Source of the DNA: Halovivax cerinus
GTDB lineage: Archaea > Halobacteriota > Halobacteria > Halobacteriales > Natrialbaceae
Length of the DNA stretch: 64,000 nucleotides
Direction of reading: 5' to 3'
NCBI RefSeq assembly: GCF_024498195.1
Contig: NZ_CP101824.1
Location: 3,100,001 to 3,164,000, forward strand
The position numbers and the translations under genes are program-made. The notes beneath the pieces were generated by a model. The model was given only the letters and a program-made list of their open reading frames with translations, did no database searches and was not told where the DNA came from. Shown piece by piece: positions 18,121-26,041 of this stretch (the stretch's first letter is position 1; every line of letters starts with the position of its first letter).

Positions 18121-18476
18121 CGGTTCGCCCCGCCGAGCATGGACGCGACAGTGTCGGCCTCCAGCGGGCAGCCGCACGGGTCGGCGGCGTGGAGGTGCGG
18201 CCCGAGCGTCCGAATCGTGATCACGGGCTCGCTGCAATGTGGACAGTGCGGGTACTGCTCGCGCGGGACGACGCCGATGCGATTCGGGTCGACCGGTTTG
18301 TCGATCTCGACGCGGAGCGGGTCCTCGGGGGAACCGGTAGTGGCCGAGTGAATGCGTGGGAACGGGACGGAGTCGGAGCGCGGAGTGCTCGGACGGAGAA
18401 ACGCGTAGCTGGCCGTATCCTGCAGGTAGGCGGGCTGTGCGCGGGGTTTATGGTGGTCTGGTGTATAGCGTGTCAT
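18117..18476 (-). CDS. Zinc-finger protein paralogous to its downstream neighbour
   Basis: A 119-residue ORF from ATG 18476 (or 131 from 18512; no later ATG, GTG or TTG is in frame). The first ~70 residues are disordered. The C-terminal ~45 residues hold CPHCSEPV ... HLHAADPCGC, matching the next gene's motif. The two genes overlap by four bases, so they arose by tandem duplication and are probably co-translated. A folded sequence element (18486-18579) ends 10 bases before ATG 18476. The start is the uncertain part, because the N-terminal third overlaps that unusual region. Confidence 0.5.
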   Translation of the reverse strand: MTRYTPDHHKPRAQPAYLQDTASYAFLRPSTPRSDSVPFPRIHSATTGSPEDPLRVEIDKPVDPNRIGVVPREQYPHCPHCSEPVITIRTLGPHLHAADPCGCPLEADTVASMLGGANR

Positions 18477-18485
18477 GGCTTGCAA

Positions 18486-18579
18486 AACCCATCCTGTGGG
18501 TTCGGAAGCCACGTCTCGGGTGTCCTCAGCACCCGGGGCATTTCTGCCCGCTCTGGAGTTCCAGAGCCAGTGGCTTCCG
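18486..18579. ncRNA. Candidate structured RNA: five-helix multi-branched element
   Basis: A hairpin at 18486-18502 (6 bp) abuts a perfect 10-bp stem pairing 18503-18512 with 18570-18579. That stem closes a junction of three perfect hairpins at 18517-18535 (6 bp), 18536-18549 (5 bp) and 18551-18566 (6 bp). TATA-like boxes exist on both sides: 18603-18612 for the minus strand, predicting a start near 18582, and TTTATGG at 18447-18453 for the plus strand, predicting a start near 18475. The strand is therefore open. Possible identities are a cis-regulatory leader of the zinc-finger genes, a free small RNA, or the remnant 3' (omega-RNA) end of an IS1341-type tnpB. On the plus strand the element is also inside a 40-codon ORF (18475-18597). 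Confidence 0.45.
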
Positions 18580-18978
18580 CGTGAGAAGACGGCCTAGTGC
18601 ATATTATATTTATTGGATATTAGTTTGTTTTTGGAACAGGGAGTTTGTCACGGCGGCGTTTCCAGAAAGTTAGGATTCAGTGGCATTTCGTGGCGGTCCC
18701 GTAGACGACAGAGCCAGTTGGTTTGGACCGAGTTGGTTTGACCGGTCGATGACGGACCCGTGTCGCCACGCCGACGTTCCTCCGGGTCGACTCTCTCGAA
18801 ACGAGGAGGCGCGAGCGACCGCCACCGATTCCAGACATCGGGGCAGGCGCACCCAGTAGCCACGGTAGATCCGATAGGCGATCGGTACGGTCGAACGGCC
18901 GATACCGTTGCTAACGACCGATCCACCGTCTGTCACTCTCCGGGAGGGTTAAGTGGAGTGACCCCGACCACACGCCCA
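18580..18978. other. Spacer with an AT-rich island and the DHH gene promoter
   Basis: Bases 18597-18650 are strikingly AT-rich for this genome (atattatatttattgg, gtttgttttt) and hold TATA-like or T-rich terminator-like signals. The rest, to 18978, shows no convincing gene. GTTAAG at 18948-18953 is the likely TATA box for the TrkA_N-DHH gene, 26 bases before its ATG. Confidence 0.5.
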
Positions 18979-20427
18979 ATGAACGCTGGGGCCTCCATCT
19001 CCTCTACATCGAGCTACGCGATACTCGGGTGCGGTAGTGTGGGATACGCCGTCGCAGAGGAGATCGCCGAACAGGGGAAGGACGTACGGATCATCGACCG
19101 CGACGAGAGTCGGGTCGAATCGCTCAGAGACCAGGACTTGGACGCCCGCGTCGCCGATATCAGCGAGCCCGGCATCGTCGACCTGGTCGCAGACCGCGAC
19201 GTCGTCCTGATCCTCGCCTCGGACGTCGACGCCAACGAGGCCGCCGTCGAACACGTGCGAGGGGCCGACTCCGACCAGTTCATCATCGCCCGCGCGAGCG
19301 ATCCCGTCTCCGGTGACGAGCTCTCGGCGCTCGGCGCCGACGTAGTGATAAACCCGTCGACCGTCATCGCGGACTCCGCCCTTCGCGCGCTCGAATCCGG
19401 GGAACTCGAACACAACGCCCAGTCGCTCGCCGCGATCATCGACGACGCGACGGAGCGCATCGCGATCCTGACGAAGCGCAATCCCGACCCGGACTCGATC
19501 GCGAGCGCCGTCGCGTTACAGGCCATCGCGGAACATCGGGGTGCCGACGCCGATATCATCTACTTCGGCGACCTCGGCCACCAGGAGAATCGCGCGTTCG
19601 TCAACCTCCTCGGCATCGAGTTACACCTCTGGGAGGACGTCGCCGACGAGAACGACTACGATACGGTCGCGCTCGTCGACCACACGAGCCACCCGGAGAT
19701 GGACCTCCCCATCGACGTCGTCATCGACCACCACGACGCGGACACCGAGGCCGACCCCGAATTCGCCGACGTCAGACCGAGTATGACCTCGACGTCGACG
19801 ATCATGACGAAGTACATCCAGGAGTTCGATCTGAACGTCTCCGAGGAGGTCGCCACCGCGTTGCTCTACGGGATCAGGGCCGAGACTCTCGACTTCAAAC
19901 GAGAGACGACGCCCGCCGACCTCACCGCAGCTGCGTACCTCTATCCGTTCGCGAACCACGACACCCTGGAGCAGGTCGAATCCCCGTCGATGTCGCCGGA
20001 GACCCTCGACGTGCTCGCGGAAGCGATCGCCAACCGGGACGTCCAGGGGAGCCACCTGGTCTCGAACGCCGGCTTCGTCCGCGACCGCGAGGCGCTCTCG
20101 CAGGCGGCGAATCACCTCCTCAACTTGGAAGGTGTCACGACCACGGCCGTCTTCGGCGTCGCCGAGGAGACGATCTTCCTCTCCGCCCGCTCGAAGGACA
20201 TCAGGATCAACATCGGGAAAGTGCTCGCCGACGCCTACGACGAAATCGGCGAGGTCGCGGGCCACTCGACCCAGGCGAGCGCCGAGATTCCCCTCGGTAT
20301 CTTCACCGGTATCGAGATCACCGAGGGGACGAGAGAGACGCTCCTCGAACTGACCGAAGAAGCCGTCAAACAGACGCTCTTCGACGCGATGGGCGTCGAG
20401 GGATCGGAAGGATCGAACGGAAACTAG
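18979..20427 (+). CDS. TrkA_N (RCK)-DHH phosphoesterase fusion
   Basis: A 482-residue protein. Residues 12-130 form a TrkA_N/RCK Rossmann domain with GCGSVG (17-22) and an acidic strand end (IIDRDE), which binds NAD(H) or nucleotides in potassium-channel regulators. From about 145 follows a DHH phosphoesterase domain with NPDPDSIASA, VDHTSHPE and DHH at 250-252, then a DHHA1-like domain with SARSKDIRINIGKVL. DHH enzymes of this type cleave cyclic di-AMP, pApA or nano-RNA. The fusion suggests a nucleotide-sensing phosphodiesterase, perhaps coupling c-di-AMP and potassium or redox state (inference). ATG 18979 is set by the TATA box at 18948. Confidence 0.85.
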   Translation: MNAGASISSTSSYAILGCGSVGYAVAEEIAEQGKDVRIIDRDESRVESLRDQDLDARVADISEPGIVDLVADRDVVLILASDVDANEAAVEHVRGADSDQFIIARASDPVSGDELSALGADVVINPSTVIADSALRALESGELEHNAQSLAAIIDDATERIAILTKRNPDPDSIASAVALQAIAEHRGADADIIYFGDLGHQENRAFVNLLGIELHLWEDVADENDYDTVALVDHTSHPEMDLPIDVVIDHHDADTEADPEFADVRPSMTSTSTIMTKYIQEFDLNVSEEVATALLYGIRAETLDFKRETTPADLTAAAYLYPFANHDTLEQVESPSMSPETLDVLAEAIANRDVQGSHLVSNAGFVRDREALSQAANHLLNLEGVTTTAVFGVAEETIFLSARSKDIRINIGKVLADAYDEIGEVAGHSTQASAEIPLGIFTGIEITEGTRETLLELTEEAVKQTLFDAMGVEGSEGSNGN

Positions 20428-20452
20428 CGATCGGCGCGCGTGAGAGACCCCT

Positions 20453-20490
20453 GAGGAGATCGGGTCACGCCCGAAGAGATCGGGTCACGC
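20453..20490. repeat. Two-copy 20-bp-period repeat (ga(g/a)gagatcgggtcacgc)
   Basis: Copies at 20453-20470 and 20473-20490 fill most of the gap between the stop codons of the convergent DHH and PRC-barrel genes. They may be part of a bidirectional terminator or slippage debris. Confidence 0.6.
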
Positions 20491-20495
20491 GACGC

Positions 20496-20786
20496 TCAGG
20501 CGACGACTTCTTCTTCGTCGTCCGGTTCGCGGACGCGCTCTACGACGTCGGCGACGAGAATGACGTCGCCCACGGCTCGCACCCAGCGATAAGGGACGAC
20601 GACGCCCTGTCCCTGACTGGCTTCCTGTTCGAACAGTTCCGTGCTGAGACTCCCGACGGCGAGTCCCGTTACCGTTCGCACGTCGAGGTTGAGCTTGAGA
20701 TCTTCGACTTCACCGACGAAGACGCCGTTCTTCGTGTAGACTTCGCGTCCGACCAGGGACGTGATCTCCTGTGGTCGTTGCTCCAT
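20496..20786 (-). CDS. PRC-barrel domain protein
   Basis: A 96-residue protein that is almost entirely one PRC-barrel: ITSLVGREVYTKNGVFVGEV, a second strand set LKLNLDVRTVTGLAVG, then VVVPYRWVRAVGDVILV. It has an acidic C-terminus. Archaeal stand-alone PRC-barrel proteins (CdpB-type) act in cell division together with SepF and FtsZ in some haloarchaea. This gene is of the right size for that group, but I cannot tell which paralogue it is. It is convergent with the DHH gene and downstream of the long coiled-coil gene on the same strand (75-base gap). Confidence 0.8.
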   Translation of the reverse strand: MEQRPQEITSLVGREVYTKNGVFVGEVEDLKLNLDVRTVTGLAVGSLSTELFEQEASQGQGVVVPYRWVRAVGDVILVADVVERVREPDDEEEVVA

Positions 20787-20861
20787 GAGGAGGCCAAAGC
20801 GTGGTGGACTCTTAATTGTTGGTCAGACGCGTGACTGTCATCCCATCTATCGTCCGGGCCG

Positions 20862-23390
20862 TCACCGCGACCCAAGCACGCCGCCGATCCCCACGACGCC
20901 CAGGACGACGGCGGCGATTCCGACTTCGAACGCACCCGAGACGACGAGTGCGATCCCCGAGACCACGCCCGCACTGGCCCCGCCCGCGACGAGGCTGGCG
21001 ACGTCGACGCCCGATGCATCCTGGTCGGACGTCGCCGTCTCGTTCGATTCGGAACGCGACGCCGAGAGGTCGTGAACACGCCGATCGAGTTCGGCGATTC
21101 GATCGAGCGCGTCCGCCTCGACGTCGTCGTCTGTGCTCGATTCGAGCGTCTCGATTCGTGATTCGATCGACTCGAACCGTCGGTTCGCGTCGTCGAGACG
21201 ATCCAGTTCCTCCTCCAACGTATCCACCCGATCCAGGTCCCCTTCGAGGGTGATCAGTGACTCCTCGAGAGTCTCTACCCGGTCCAGGTCCGCTTCGATA
21301 CGATCCAGATCCTGTGCGAACACGTCGAGTCGATCGTCGACCGATCGCTCGATCGTCGAACGCTCGTCGTCGAGCGCCTGGACAGCCCCAGCGAGGGTAT
21401 CGACGGACAGATCGGTCGTCTCGAGCGTAGCATCCACGTCGCCGAGGTCGTCGGAGACTGTATCGACCGTGGTTCGTACGTCGTCGACGGTCGATTCGAG
21501 CGATTCGATCGCCGCGTCGTTCGCGTCGATGGCCGATTCGGCCGACTCGACGTCGGCGCGAACGGCAGCACCCTGGGCGTCGACGTCCGCCAGGTCGGAT
21601 TCGACCGACGTTAGCCCGGATCGAAGCGCTTCGACGTCGGATTCGATCGCTTCGACATCGGATTCGACCGCGTCAACATCGGACGCGGCCGCTTCGACGT
21701 CGGATTCGATCGCACCGTGTGTGTCCTCTAGCGCGTCGACGGTCTCGGTTAGCGCGGACGCGGTCGATTCGAGTTCGTCGATACGGGTCGAGAGTTCGTC
21801 GTCGTATTCGGAGACGTCAGATTCGAGGGTGTCGACGGCGTCGTCGAGTCTCTCGACGGCTGACTCGCGTGTCTCGATCGCCGTCTCGAGGCGATCGCTC
21901 ACCGAATCGATGTCGGCGGTGTGCGTCGTCCGAAGTTCGTCGATGTCGGTTTCGACGGTCGATTCGAACGTCTCGAGGGCCGCTGTTCGCTCGTCGCGGA
22001 CGCGCTCGATACTGGCTTCCGCGGCGTCGACGTCGTCGGAGAGCGCGTCGAGATCGCGCGCCAGTTCCTCGACGCGGTCTGCCGCGGCGAGGGTCTCGAT
22101 CGACTCCGAGACGTCGGTGAGGAGCGCCTCGGCATCGTCGATGCGTTCCGACATCGCGTCGACGTCTTCGGTCGATGCCGCCGAATCCCCGAGTGACTCG
22201 AGGTCGCCACGCAACCCGTCGAGGTCGGTTCGAACGCCGTCAACCGTCGATCGCAAGTCGTCGAGTTCGTCGTCGCGCGTGCCGAGACGATCGAACAGTC
22301 GCTCGATGGCGTCGTCCGCCACGTCGTCTCCGGCGAGACCGCCACTCGACCCGTCGTCGACGAAGTCGGTCAGTTGCCGATCAGTGCCTGATTCTGTCGA
22401 TTCGTCGTCGACGTGAGGAGACCACGTGACGTCTGTGAAGTCGTCGACGTCTTCCTGCGCGGCGGCGAGGGCACCGCGGACCGCACTCTCCGCCGGGTCG
22501 TCGGCCAGACGGACGCCTCTGATCGAAAACGGGAGCGAGGCGGCGTCGAACCGGCCCCCGAAGAGGTACTCGACGCCGTCGACTGCTCCGGACCCGGCGA
22601 CGGCGACGGGCACGGAGAGTCCGCGCTCGATATCCGCCGCGGCCGACTCCGCGTCGATTGCGTCGACCAGGGAGTCACAGAGGTCGTCGAAGGTCTGCGC
22701 GATGGCCCGATCGAGCCGTCCGCTCGCGTCGGGATCGAGCGAAAACTCGTCGAGCCGAGTCGAGACGGCATCGAGGTCAGTGTCGGCGGCGTTCGCAGCC
22801 CGTTCGATGAGCCACTCCTGCCCAATCGACAGGGAGAACGTGAATACTGGAACGCCGTAGTAGACGAGCGCGACGCCCGTCAGCGTACGGCCGACGTGGA
22901 TCCCGAGCCCGGTGACCGACTCGTCTCCGAGCTGGTCGGCGACGACCGCGTAGCCCGTGCTGACCGGCGTCGGGTCGTATCCGAGCGTGCGAATCGAGTC
23001 GTCGATCGCCGTCCGATGGTGCTCGGTTGGCCGTTCGGCGTCGACGATCGTCCCGGGAACGGTATAGCAGAGTCGAGAATCCGTTTCGTCCGAGAGAAGT
23101 GACTCGAGGAGCGCGTCGAGTGCCGGTTCGGCATACGGGTCGGTCGAGAGGATACCGCCGTCGAAGAGCGGGACCGGATCGGCGTCCGCCTCCGCCGCGG
23201 CCGTCCGTGCGAATTTCCCGACGGCGTACGTGTCACCATCGACGTCGATGGTGAGTCCGTTCCCGGCCTCGGACGCCGTGGACGTATCTATCGGAAAACA
23301 CATCGACTCGACGGTCTCGATAGCAGACTCGTCGAGTCCGTCACGTGCAACTCGCATCAGTGGAGAAGAAAGAGCGAGACCAGTGGCCAT
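20862..23390 (-). CDS. Actin-like domain / giant coiled coil / membrane-hairpin protein
   Basis: 842 residues in three parts. Residues 1-315 resemble an actin/Hsp70-fold ATPase: a PHOSPHATE-2-like strand pair at 161-176 (GLGIHVGRTLTGVALV, with His where Asp is usual), an upstream PTPVSTGYAVVAD block, and an ADENOSINE-type VPVAVAGSGAV at 260-270. PHOSPHATE-1 is not classical. Residues ~358-770 are an almost unbroken acidic coiled coil with repeats such as VESDVEA and IESDVEA. Residues ~794-842 are a Gly/Ala/Val-rich double hydrophobic segment that probably anchors the protein in the membrane. It could be a cytoskeletal or scaffold protein tethering structures to the membrane (inference). It is followed by a PRC-barrel gene. 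I know of no characterised protein with this build. Confidence 0.75.
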   Translation of the reverse strand: MATGLALSSPLMRVARDGLDESAIETVESMCFPIDTSTASEAGNGLTIDVDGDTYAVGKFARTAAAEADADPVPLFDGGILSTDPYAEPALDALLESLLSDETDSRLCYTVPGTIVDAERPTEHHRTAIDDSIRTLGYDPTPVSTGYAVVADQLGDESVTGLGIHVGRTLTGVALVYYGVPVFTFSLSIGQEWLIERAANAADTDLDAVSTRLDEFSLDPDASGRLDRAIAQTFDDLCDSLVDAIDAESAAADIERGLSVPVAVAGSGAVDGVEYLFGGRFDAASLPFSIRGVRLADDPAESAVRGALAAAQEDVDDFTDVTWSPHVDDESTESGTDRQLTDFVDDGSSGGLAGDDVADDAIERLFDRLGTRDDELDDLRSTVDGVRTDLDGLRGDLESLGDSAASTEDVDAMSERIDDAEALLTDVSESIETLAAADRVEELARDLDALSDDVDAAEASIERVRDERTAALETFESTVETDIDELRTTHTADIDSVSDRLETAIETRESAVERLDDAVDTLESDVSEYDDELSTRIDELESTASALTETVDALEDTHGAIESDVEAAASDVDAVESDVEAIESDVEALRSGLTSVESDLADVDAQGAAVRADVESAESAIDANDAAIESLESTVDDVRTTVDTVSDDLGDVDATLETTDLSVDTLAGAVQALDDERSTIERSVDDRLDVFAQDLDRIEADLDRVETLEESLITLEGDLDRVDTLEEELDRLDDANRRFESIESRIETLESSTDDDVEADALDRIAELDRRVHDLSASRSESNETATSDQDASGVDVASLVAGGASAGVVSGIALVVSGAFEVGIAAVVLGVVGIGGVLGSR

Positions 23391-23853
23391 ACTGGACGGA
23401 GTGACCGATCGATAATGGACGTTTCCCTCCGAATACCAGAACTGAAAATCGGCTCCGCAGGAATGGCTGTACAGGTGCCGACGATCGTCGGATCACCCTC
23501 GCGACTCGAACAGCGTAGACGCTACGTCGGGTGTCGACGCGATCGACCCATCAGCACCTGTGCCCGACCGTATGGGCTGTGACGAACGACTCGAGCACCT
23601 CCCGGACCGATTCAGGTTCGGCCGTCCTCCGCGGAGGTCGATCAACCGTCCAGGCCGCGGTGATCGATCATCCGTCCGGGGCGCGGTGCTCGCTCACTCG
23701 TCCAGGCCGCTGTGCTCGACCGGCAGGCACGCTCACGGGCCACCGACAGGCACGCTCACGGGTGCACCGACAGGCACGGCCACACGGCACACACCCGCAC
23801 GCCGAATCGGGAACCTCTACCGTTATAATAGGGGACCGAGAGAACTAGAATAC
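23391..23853. other. Long spacer upstream of pckA, repeat-bearing
   Basis: 463 bases between divergent genes. It holds two tandem-repeat arrays (listed separately) and, at 23823-23830, the TTATAATA box of pckA, 24-31 bases before its ATG, predicting a leaderless mRNA. An in-frame upstream extension of pckA to 23560 runs through the repeats and is rejected. No other gene is visible. Confidence 0.6.
23635..23787. repeat. Two adjacent tandem arrays: 3 x 26 bp and 2.7 x 23-24 bp
   Basis: Array 1 has units at 23635-23660, 23661-23686 and 23687-23712 (common core gatc-atc-cgtccaggccgcgg). Array 2 has units at 23724-23746, 23747-23770 and a partial one from 23771 (core caggcacgctcacggg..caccga). 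The two arrays are unrelated in sequence and lie 36-190 bases upstream of the pckA TATA box. Confidence 0.75.
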
Positions 23854-25365
23854 ATGTCCGAAACCGGGACAGAGCCGCCGACGTACGCACAGCGGCTCCC
23901 CGACCCTGCGAGCACGTCGAACGTTCGGTACAACCCGACACTCACGGTACTCCGCGAACTCGCACGCGACGACGAACGCCAGACCGAGTACGGTTCGCCC
24001 GCGTACGTCAGCGAGTACCGTTCCCGCAGTGCGGACCGCACCAAGAACGCGATCGACCACGATCTGACGGACGAGGATCACGAGCGGGTCCGCGACGCGA
24101 TCCGATCCGCCTCGGACCGTGAGCTGCTCTGTGTCGATCGACTCGTCGGTCGTCACCCCGACGCCACCTTCTGCTGTCGGCTGTACGTTCCGACCGAACA
24201 CGCACGAATCGCACTCACCTGGGCCAAACTCTTCGAACCGACGGACGGTCGCGAACCGGATTTCCACACCCTGCAACTTCCCGACCACGACGAGACGGCG
24301 ATACGCGTCTTTCCGGAGGAGGGTACGACCGTCGTCCTCGGCTCCGACTACACCGGCGAGGCGAAAAAGTCGTTCCTCCGACTGTTCATGTACCGTGCGA
24401 AACGAGCCGGCGGGCTCGGACTTCACGCCGGCAGTAAACGCGTGACAGTGTCGGACGCCGAGGGAACCCAACGAACCGTCGGACAGCTCTTTCTCGGCCT
24501 CTCTGCGACCGGCAAGTCGACGCTCACATCACACGGCTGCTGGTTAGAGGAGCCGGAACACGCGGCGATGTTACAGGACGACGTCTGCGCGTTACTCCCG
24601 GACGGCTCGGTCGCGGGAAGCGAAGGGCAGGGACTCTACATCAAGACGGACGGGTTGACGAAGTCCGAACAGCCAGCGCTGTACGAGGCCGCGACGGCAG
24701 ACTCCGCCGTCCTCGAGAACGTCGTGGTCGCGGACGACGGGACCGTCGACTTCGACGACGACCGTTACACCGCGAACGCGCGCGCGGTCGTCCAGCGATC
24801 CGAACTGTCGAGCGCCGCCGACGAGATCGATCTCCCGCACGTCGACCAGATCTTCTTCATCACGCGTAACCCCCTCATGCCGCCGGTCACCAGACTCGAC
24901 GATCGCCAGGCGGCGGTCGCGTTCATGCTCGGCGAATCGATCGAAACGAGTGCGGGGGATCCGTCGCGAGCCGGGGAGTCCATCCGCGTCGTGGGGACGA
25001 ACCCGTTCATCGTCGGCTCCGAAGGCGAGGAGGGGAACGTGTTCAGGGATCTCGTCCGATCGCTCGACGTCGACTGCTACGTCATGAACACGGGCTTCAT
25101 CGGAGACGAGTCCATCGACGTCGGCGTCTACGAGTCGGTGACGCTCCTGACCGAGATCGCGAGAGGGACGATCGAGTGGCGGGCGGACGATCGAATGGGA
25201 CTGACGATTCCCGACGAGGTCCCCGGCCTCGACATCGATCGGTACTACGTTCCCGACCACGTCGACGACTACGACGCGGCCAGCTCGGCGCTCAGAGACG
25301 ATCGCGCGTCGTATCTTGACTCGTTCCCGCACCTCGACGACGAGATCACGAACGCCGTCTACTAA
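23854..25365 (+). CDS. pckA: Phosphoenolpyruvate carboxykinase (ATP)
   Basis: Converts oxaloacetate and ATP to PEP, CO2 and ADP, the entry step of gluconeogenesis. The 503-residue sequence has the kinase-1a P-loop GLSATGKSTLTSH, the nearby metal-binding LQDDVCALL, and the FFITRNPLMPPVTRL block with catalytic arginine. It is somewhat shorter than bacterial PckA (about 530-540) and of the haloarchaeal type. ATG 23854 follows the TATA box at 23823. Confidence 0.93.
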   Translation: MSETGTEPPTYAQRLPDPASTSNVRYNPTLTVLRELARDDERQTEYGSPAYVSEYRSRSADRTKNAIDHDLTDEDHERVRDAIRSASDRELLCVDRLVGRHPDATFCCRLYVPTEHARIALTWAKLFEPTDGREPDFHTLQLPDHDETAIRVFPEEGTTVVLGSDYTGEAKKSFLRLFMYRAKRAGGLGLHAGSKRVTVSDAEGTQRTVGQLFLGLSATGKSTLTSHGCWLEEPEHAAMLQDDVCALLPDGSVAGSEGQGLYIKTDGLTKSEQPALYEAATADSAVLENVVVADDGTVDFDDDRYTANARAVVQRSELSSAADEIDLPHVDQIFFITRNPLMPPVTRLDDRQAAVAFMLGESIETSAGDPSRAGESIRVVGTNPFIVGSEGEEGNVFRDLVRSLDVDCYVMNTGFIGDESIDVGVYESVTLLTEIARGTIEWRADDRMGLTIPDEVPGLDIDRYYVPDHVDDYDAASSALRDDRASYLDSFPHLDDEITNAVY

Positions 25366-25463
25366 CGCCCGGGTCGAGCGCGCCCGTTACCGAGTCGTCG
25401 AGATACGTGCAAAAACCGCCGGTGACCGCGCAGGTTATCAGTGTCGACGACCGTGTGCCCACC

Positions 25464-25718
25464 ATGGCAACGAACGGGTCCGACCGAGACATTCACGTTC
25501 CGAATCGGCGGCGATGCGAACGGTGTGGACGAACCGAAGCCTGGGATAGCCCCGAGGGAGCGTGGACACTGATCGATTCCGACCGGGCTGGCAGCCGATT
25601 CTGCATTCACGAGTGGGACATCACCGGTTCGTTCTGTCCGGTTCCACCGGCCGACAGACGAGACGGAGCGTCGATGGTCGGGCCGCGGAAGGCCGTCTCG
25701 AACGAGAGCGGTGACTGA
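25464..25718 (+). CDS. HEWD-family small zinc-binding protein
   Basis: An 84-residue haloarchaeal protein with RCERCGRTEAWD near residue 17 and the eponymous HEWDITG motif followed by a further Cys (FCP). The Cys/His set suggests a small metal-bound fold. GTTATCA at 25434-25440 is a suitable TATA box, 24-30 bases before ATG 25464, so the upstream extension to 25407 is rejected. The tail after residue 65 is poorly structured. Function unknown. Confidence 0.75.
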   Translation: MATNGSDRDIHVPNRRRCERCGRTEAWDSPEGAWTLIDSDRAGSRFCIHEWDITGSFCPVPPADRRDGASMVGPRKAVSNESGD

Positions 25719-26041
25719 CGGCTGACGGACTCACAGGTCAGCCGCGACGTCGGGTTGTCACGTCCGCTTCGGTAGGGTCGTGTGCAGCTTCGGTACGGAC
25801 GTGTGCGGAACCACACTGGGACGTCGACTCGAAACGGTCGGACCGGGGCGAACACGGGGTGAGTGATGAGCGATTCCGCCGCACGTCGACGACCGTGTGA
25901 CTCACCGTATCCGCCGGCCGCGCGGGTGGAACGAGAATCCTCGAGTGAAACGTACCCAGACAGCGCGTGAAGCGAACACACGGCGGTGGTCGGCTGCGCC
26001 GAAAAGCAACCCTTAAAACTCGCGCAGTGATTTGATCCCGT
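25719..26041. other. Spacer with rpl11 promoter
   Basis: No gene is visible in these 323 bases. TTAAAA at 26013-26018 lies 24-29 bases upstream of the rpl11 ATG (26042), giving a leaderless or near-leaderless mRNA. Two related stretches containing tcggta(g/c)gg or tcggtacgg plus cgtgtgc lie around 25768-25806. Confidence 0.5.

Noticed and set aside
18503-18579. Cloverleaf read as a tRNA
   Set aside because: The acceptor-like stem has 10 bp, the anticodon- and T-like arms lack TTC-type loops, and the junction lengths do not fit.
18475-18597. 40-codon plus-strand ORF starting MACKTHPVGSEA
   Set aside because: It lies wholly in the folded element; without known homologues the pairing is the stronger signal. 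It could be a tnpB C-terminal remnant, so it is mentioned under the element rather than annotated as a gene.
21133-22416. 427-residue Ser-rich ORF on the plus strand
   Set aside because: It is the antisense shadow of the coiled-coil gene; the repeated Glu/Asp/Ala codons read as Ser/Arg on the other strand.
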